Part shown: one piece after another, positions 61,135 to 64,000 of the stretch
How positions within the stretch are numbered: the first letter of the stretch is position 1
Layout: each line of letters starts with the position of its first letter
Assembly: GCA_041752315.1 (NCBI GenBank)
Contig: JBGSHJ010000071.1
Coordinates: 1-64,000 of the forward strand
Direction of reading: 5' to 3'
Origin: SYFY01 sp041752315
GTDB taxonomy: Bacteria > Pseudomonadota > Gammaproteobacteria > Pseudomonadales > Azotimanducaceae
Length of the DNA: 64,000 nucleotides
The notes under the pieces: model-generated
Told to the model about the DNA's origin: nothing
Databases searched by the model: none
The model's input: only the letters and a program-made list of their open reading frames with translations
Made by a program: the position numbers and the translations under genes

Positions 61135-62070
61135 ATGATGCTGACCACGGTGCTGCTGGTATTGGCCACCTCAGGCATTCGTGCGGCAGAACCCAGGGAC
61201 GACTGGCGATGTGCCCAGGCACCAGACTCCGGACGCTGGTCCTGTTCACGCGATGGCGTGACCGCCGATTCCATGCTCGATTCAGCTCACGCATCCGCTG
61301 CAGAGCCTGCTCAGGTTTCACCAACTCTCCCTGCCATCGAATCCGAGGCCATAGAGCCCGCCGCAACCGACTCGGGCACCCTGTTCGATCCGCAGGCGGG
61401 CTTGCCGATAGAGACTGTCGCAGCAGATGCCGTCGTCCCGCCGGACACACGTCCTGCAGAGACACCCCCGACCGAAGTCACGACGTCTGCACTCGCATCA
61501 CCCGCTTCAACCGAGGTGGCCACCGACGTGGCGACCACAACAGAGCCGGCCGGACCAACAATCGCGCCCGAGCCTGCAGCGGAGCCTGAAGCTGTTGATG
61601 ACCCGGCAGTGCAGGATGATTCGGTCGCCAATCTCGACGCGACACCCGGACCAGGTTCCGAGCCATCTGCTGAACCATCTCCCGCACCTACTCCGGTGGC
61701 AGCACCGGATCTCACCAACGCCCCGGCTTTTCAACGCCTGGCCTATGTACCCGACCAACCGACTTCACTGCTCGATCTGCCGGGAGAATTCTGGGTCGCA
61801 CAGATCATGGCGGTGTCCAGCAAGGAGTTTCTTGAAGCCTACGCGGAAGAACATGATCTGCGAGGCTTGTCGGCAGCACGAATTGCCAGCGGCGATCGGC
61901 TGTTTTTTGTGCTGATTCTGGGAATCTACGAGACGAAGGATCTTGCCGAACAGGCGATTGCCGACATGCCACCGCCATACGACAAGTTCAAACCCTTGTT
62001 GCGAACACTGGCTTCACTGCAGCAGGCCATGCGCAAGGCCGACTCGATGACCGGCACTGCCGATTTCTGA
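61135..62070 (+). CDS. SPOR-domain exported protein
   Basis: About 311 residues from the first of two adjacent ATGs (61135/61138), with a signal peptide LTTVLLVLATSGIRAAEP. A short motif DDWRCAQAPDSGRWSC follows, then about 170 residues of Ala/Pro/Thr/Glu-rich linker. The C-terminus WVAQIMAVSSKEFLEAYAEE, then FFVLILGIYETKDLAEQAI, is a SPOR domain that binds glycan strands lacking stem peptides at the septum. The GAGGAAGG at 61083-61090 does not fit this start well, so an earlier start is possible. Its stop codon directly abuts that of the convergent SDR gene. Confidence 0.8.
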   Translation: MMLTTVLLVLATSGIRAAEPRDDWRCAQAPDSGRWSCSRDGVTADSMLDSAHASAAEPAQVSPTLPAIESEAIEPAATDSGTLFDPQAGLPIETVAADAVVPPDTRPAETPPTEVTTSALASPASTEVATDVATTTEPAGPTIAPEPAAEPEAVDDPAVQDDSVANLDATPGPGSEPSAEPSPAPTPVAAPDLTNAPAFQRLAYVPDQPTSLLDLPGEFWVAQIMAVSSKEFLEAYAEEHDLRGLSAARIASGDRLFFVLILGIYETKDLAEQAIADMPPPYDKFKPLLRTLASLQQAMRKADSMTGTADF

Positions 62071-62940
62071 TCAGTCCCGATCGTCGAGCAGTCCCTGCAT
62101 GCGCATGGCTCGTACCGCGGATCGCTGCTGGAGACGCTGCAACTCTTCGACAGCGGCGGCATCCGGCTCCCATCCACCTCGGGCATCACGCAGCCCACCG
62201 TCCATGACCACATAACTTCCTGACATGAAGGCGCCATCCGGCCCGACCATGAAACTGACCAGCCCGGCGATATCATCCGGCTGACCAACCCGTCCGACCG
62301 GTGTGCGCATTTCCAGCGCTCCACGGATGACCCCGTCGCGCTCACCGGCCAGCCCGGCTGCGAGCGGCGTTTCAATGACACCCGGGCCGATGGCGTTGAC
62401 GTTGATACGGTGTTTGCCAAGATCCTGGGCCCAGCCACGCACCATCATCTGCACGCCCACCTTGGTCGCTGAGTACGCCCACATGGACGCACTGGTGTTG
62501 AGAGCGGCAAGCGATGAAATGCAGACGATCCGACCCCCTGAACCGAGCTTGACCATCTGCTGCGCCGCCGCCTGTACCGTCAGGAAAACACCGGTGAGAT
62601 TCACGTCGAGCTGATCCTGCCAGTCCTTGAGAGACAGTTCGAGTACAGAGCCACCACGACCGATACCGGCATTCGCCACCGCAATGTCGAGGCGCCCCAG
62701 CGTCGCCACACAATCGTGTGCCGCCTGCTGGATCTGCACTTGCGACGCCACATTGGCCTTCAGCACCAGAGCCCTTCGACCAAGCTGGGTCACATGATCC
62801 GCCGTTTCCCGCGCACCCTCCTGATCGATATCGGGAATGCAGATATCCGCGCCTTCGCGGGCCAGTCGCAATGCCGTACCACGACCAATTCCCGAGCCTG
62901 CGCCAGTGATAAAGGCGACCTTGCCAATCAAGGCATTCAT
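62071..62940 (-). CDS. Short-chain dehydrogenase/reductase
   Basis: 289 residues. TGAGSGIGRGTAL is the NAD(P) site, NANVAS-like ANVASQ and AVANAGIGRGG the middle part. CISSLAALN and YSATKVGVQ give Ser, Tyr and Lys. The tail is longer than usual, with GWEPDAAAVEELQRLQQR. It is the last of three overlapping genes (RarD, GST, SDR; four-base overlaps), so they form an operon. Confidence 0.88.
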   Translation of the reverse strand: MNALIGKVAFITGAGSGIGRGTALRLAREGADICIPDIDQEGARETADHVTQLGRRALVLKANVASQVQIQQAAHDCVATLGRLDIAVANAGIGRGGSVLELSLKDWQDQLDVNLTGVFLTVQAAAQQMVKLGSGGRIVCISSLAALNTSASMWAYSATKVGVQMMVRGWAQDLGKHRINVNAIGPGVIETPLAAGLAGERDGVIRGALEMRTPVGRVGQPDDIAGLVSFMVGPDGAFMSGSYVVMDGGLRDARGGWEPDAAAVEELQRLQQRSAVRAMRMQGLLDDRD

Positions 62941-63608
62941 GATGCTGGCCTCCCGGCTGATTCTGCGAGCGGTGTATGCGGATCAATCACCCGGTAACTG
63001 GGCCGGCTGCGCAACCTTTGCAGGTAGGCCGCCACATGTGGGTACGCGCTCAGATCCATGCCATCCACCGCCAGCACCATGGCTACGGCCATGAAAGGTA
63101 TGTCGGCAAGGGAAAAGTCGTCACAAAGATACTCACGTCCAGCCAGTTCGCGCTCGAGAAACGGAAAAATCTGCGTCCTCAGCCGTTCGCGCCCTCGCTC
63201 CATACCGGCCTCATCCCGTTGTTCGGGCGGTGACCACCACGGCATCCAGATCATCGGCAGATGGGTCGTGAGCACGCCTTCGTCGCCAAAGTTTTCCAGT
63301 GCGCGTGCACGGGCACGCATCACCGGTGATTTGGGCAGCAGCGAAGGTTCCGGGTAGGCTTCTTCCAGATATTCGTTGATGACCGTCGAATCGAACACCA
63401 CGTTCTCGCCATCGGTGATCCACGGGACTTTGCCAAGAGGGTGGAACCGCAGAACCTCCGGCACCTTTTTCCAGACATCTCCCGGTCGCACCGTCTGCAC
63501 GGCGTACGGCAGTCCTTTTTCTTCCAGCACCACCTTGGTCTTGCTGCCATTGGTCGAGCGCAGTGTTCCGTACGGGTATTCCCGTTCCATCGTGAAGAGC
63601 GTGATCAC
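62937..63608 (-). CDS. Glutathione S-transferase family protein
   Basis: 223 residues. ITLFTMEREYPYGTLRSTNGS lies at the N-terminal thioredoxin-like strand (no clear Cys nucleophile), followed by KVPWITDGENVVFDSTVINEYLEE in pieces (cis-Pro and the E-S-type glutathione site). The helical C-domain has YLCDDFSLADIPFMA with its conserved Asp. Substrate unknown. It overlaps both neighbours by four bases. Confidence 0.87.
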   Translation of the reverse strand: MITLFTMEREYPYGTLRSTNGSKTKVVLEEKGLPYAVQTVRPGDVWKKVPEVLRFHPLGKVPWITDGENVVFDSTVINEYLEEAYPEPSLLPKSPVMRARARALENFGDEGVLTTHLPMIWMPWWSPPEQRDEAGMERGRERLRTQIFPFLERELAGREYLCDDFSLADIPFMAVAMVLAVDGMDLSAYPHVAAYLQRLRSRPSYRVIDPHTPLAESAGRPAS

Positions 63609-64000
63609 GCCAGTGTTCCTAGTCGCTGGTGACGCCAGCGATCATACAGACCCTCTCCGGAGAAAATCAGCAGCGCCAGCCAGATGCAGGAAAACGTCAC
63701 CAGCTGACCCGGTCGCAACCGTTCGTCGTAAATCCCGATCGCGACCACCAGCGCAATCGTTGGCGCCAGATACTGAAGAAACCCGAGGATGGTGAGGGGA
63801 ATCCGCAACGTTGCCGCAGAAAAGGCCAGCAAGGGCAGAATGGTCACCAGACCACCCATGGCCAACAGCGACCACTGGCCAAACGTGTGGGAGACGATCA
63901 ACCGGCCGTCCGCCAGATAACTCCAGCAGAGGTAACCCAATGCGGCTGGCAACAACCACAGGACTTCGACGGCGAGACCTGACAGCGAGGCCACACCCAG
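63605..64000 (-). CDS. RarD-like EamA permease, cut by the window edge
   Basis: Only the C-terminal about 130 residues are present; the gene continues past the right edge. GLVTILPLLAFSAATLRIPL, then LGFLQYLAPTIALVVAIGIY and QLVTFSCIWLALLIFSGEG match the C-terminal half of RarD-type permeases. A start at 63994 is possible but would cut the ten-helix fold, so the true start lies outside. Confidence 0.78.
   Translation of the reverse strand: MGVASLSGLAVEVLWLLPAALGYLCWSYLADGRLIVSHTFGQWSLLAMGGLVTILPLLAFSAATLRIPLTILGFLQYLAPTIALVVAIGIYDERLRPGQLVTFSCIWLALLIFSGEGLYDRWRHQRLGTLA

Noticed and set aside
1..64000. CRISPR arrays, tRNA or rRNA genes, prophage
   Set aside because: No regularly spaced repeats, no cloverleaf-like sequences and no phage structural genes were noticed by eye; a covariance-model scan would be needed to exclude small RNAs.

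Overview
The window looks like ordinary chromosome of a GC-rich, Gram-negative, probably gammaproteobacterial heterotroph. Supporting signs are dgkA, a YegD-like Hsp70, a DUF6316 protein, many lipoprotein signals, a SPOR-domain protein, RarD, and several catabolic oxidoreductases and hydrolases. No tRNA, rRNA, CRISPR array, prophage or intact insertion sequence was seen. The lineage assignment is inference.

Layout. 0-1.4 kb: a GFA-type zinc enzyme next to a fragment of an IS91-type transposase. 1.4-6.9 kb: exported proteins, namely a LamG-like gene frameshifted at a T6 tract, a 657-residue secreted protein with a KFHHSS...SGHY region and an SH2-like C-terminus, a DUF4019 protein and a PD40 repeat lipoprotein, followed by YCII and methyltransferase genes. 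6.9-22 kb: mixed housekeeping genes (TM2 protein, methyltransferase, epoxide-hydrolase-like enzyme, thioesterase, S41 protease, Nudix hydrolase, Hsp70, leuS, msrA, Sel1-repeat lipoprotein, mnmH, SDR). 22-28.3 kb: one same-strand block of LysR regulator, alpha/beta hydrolase, GH78-like protein, cobalt-type nitrile hydratase beta and alpha subunits, and a His-tailed activator. 28.7-32.7 kb: a Rieske protein with inverted domain order and a eukaryotic-type ileS. 32.8-44.5 kb: a catabolic set (two luciferase-like flavoenzymes, MFS transporter, hydrolase, crotonase, NTF2-like protein, class C beta-lactamase-like hydrolase, acyl-CoA dehydrogenase-like protein, CDF metal transporter, dgkA, acyl-CoA synthetase). 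45-49.6 kb: a CarH/LitR-type MerR regulator flanked on both sides by TGTACA sites, then a secreted S8 protease and a PrcB-like lipoprotein. 49.7-64 kb: phosphotransferase, class III aminotransferase, CysZ-like protein, Rieske oxygenase, M17 peptidase, hisI, cysS, FAD protein, M20 peptidase, HNH nuclease, SPOR protein, SDR, GST and a RarD-like permease cut by the window edge.

Most notable signals. (1) A 25-codon leader ORF directly upstream of cysS ends in Arg-Cys-Cys-Cys-His-stop, and its ATG lies seven bases after a TATACT -10 box. This suggests cysteine-dependent control of cysteinyl-tRNA synthetase by a leaderless leader peptide. (2) A nitrile hydratase operon carries a GH78-family protein whose catalytic loop appears to be lost. 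(3) A MerR regulator and the protease/PrcB pair appear to share a TGTACA operator set. (4) A T_TTT_TTG slippery heptamer sits exactly where the LamG reading frame breaks. (5) leuS and ileS are both of types unusual for a gammaproteobacterium.
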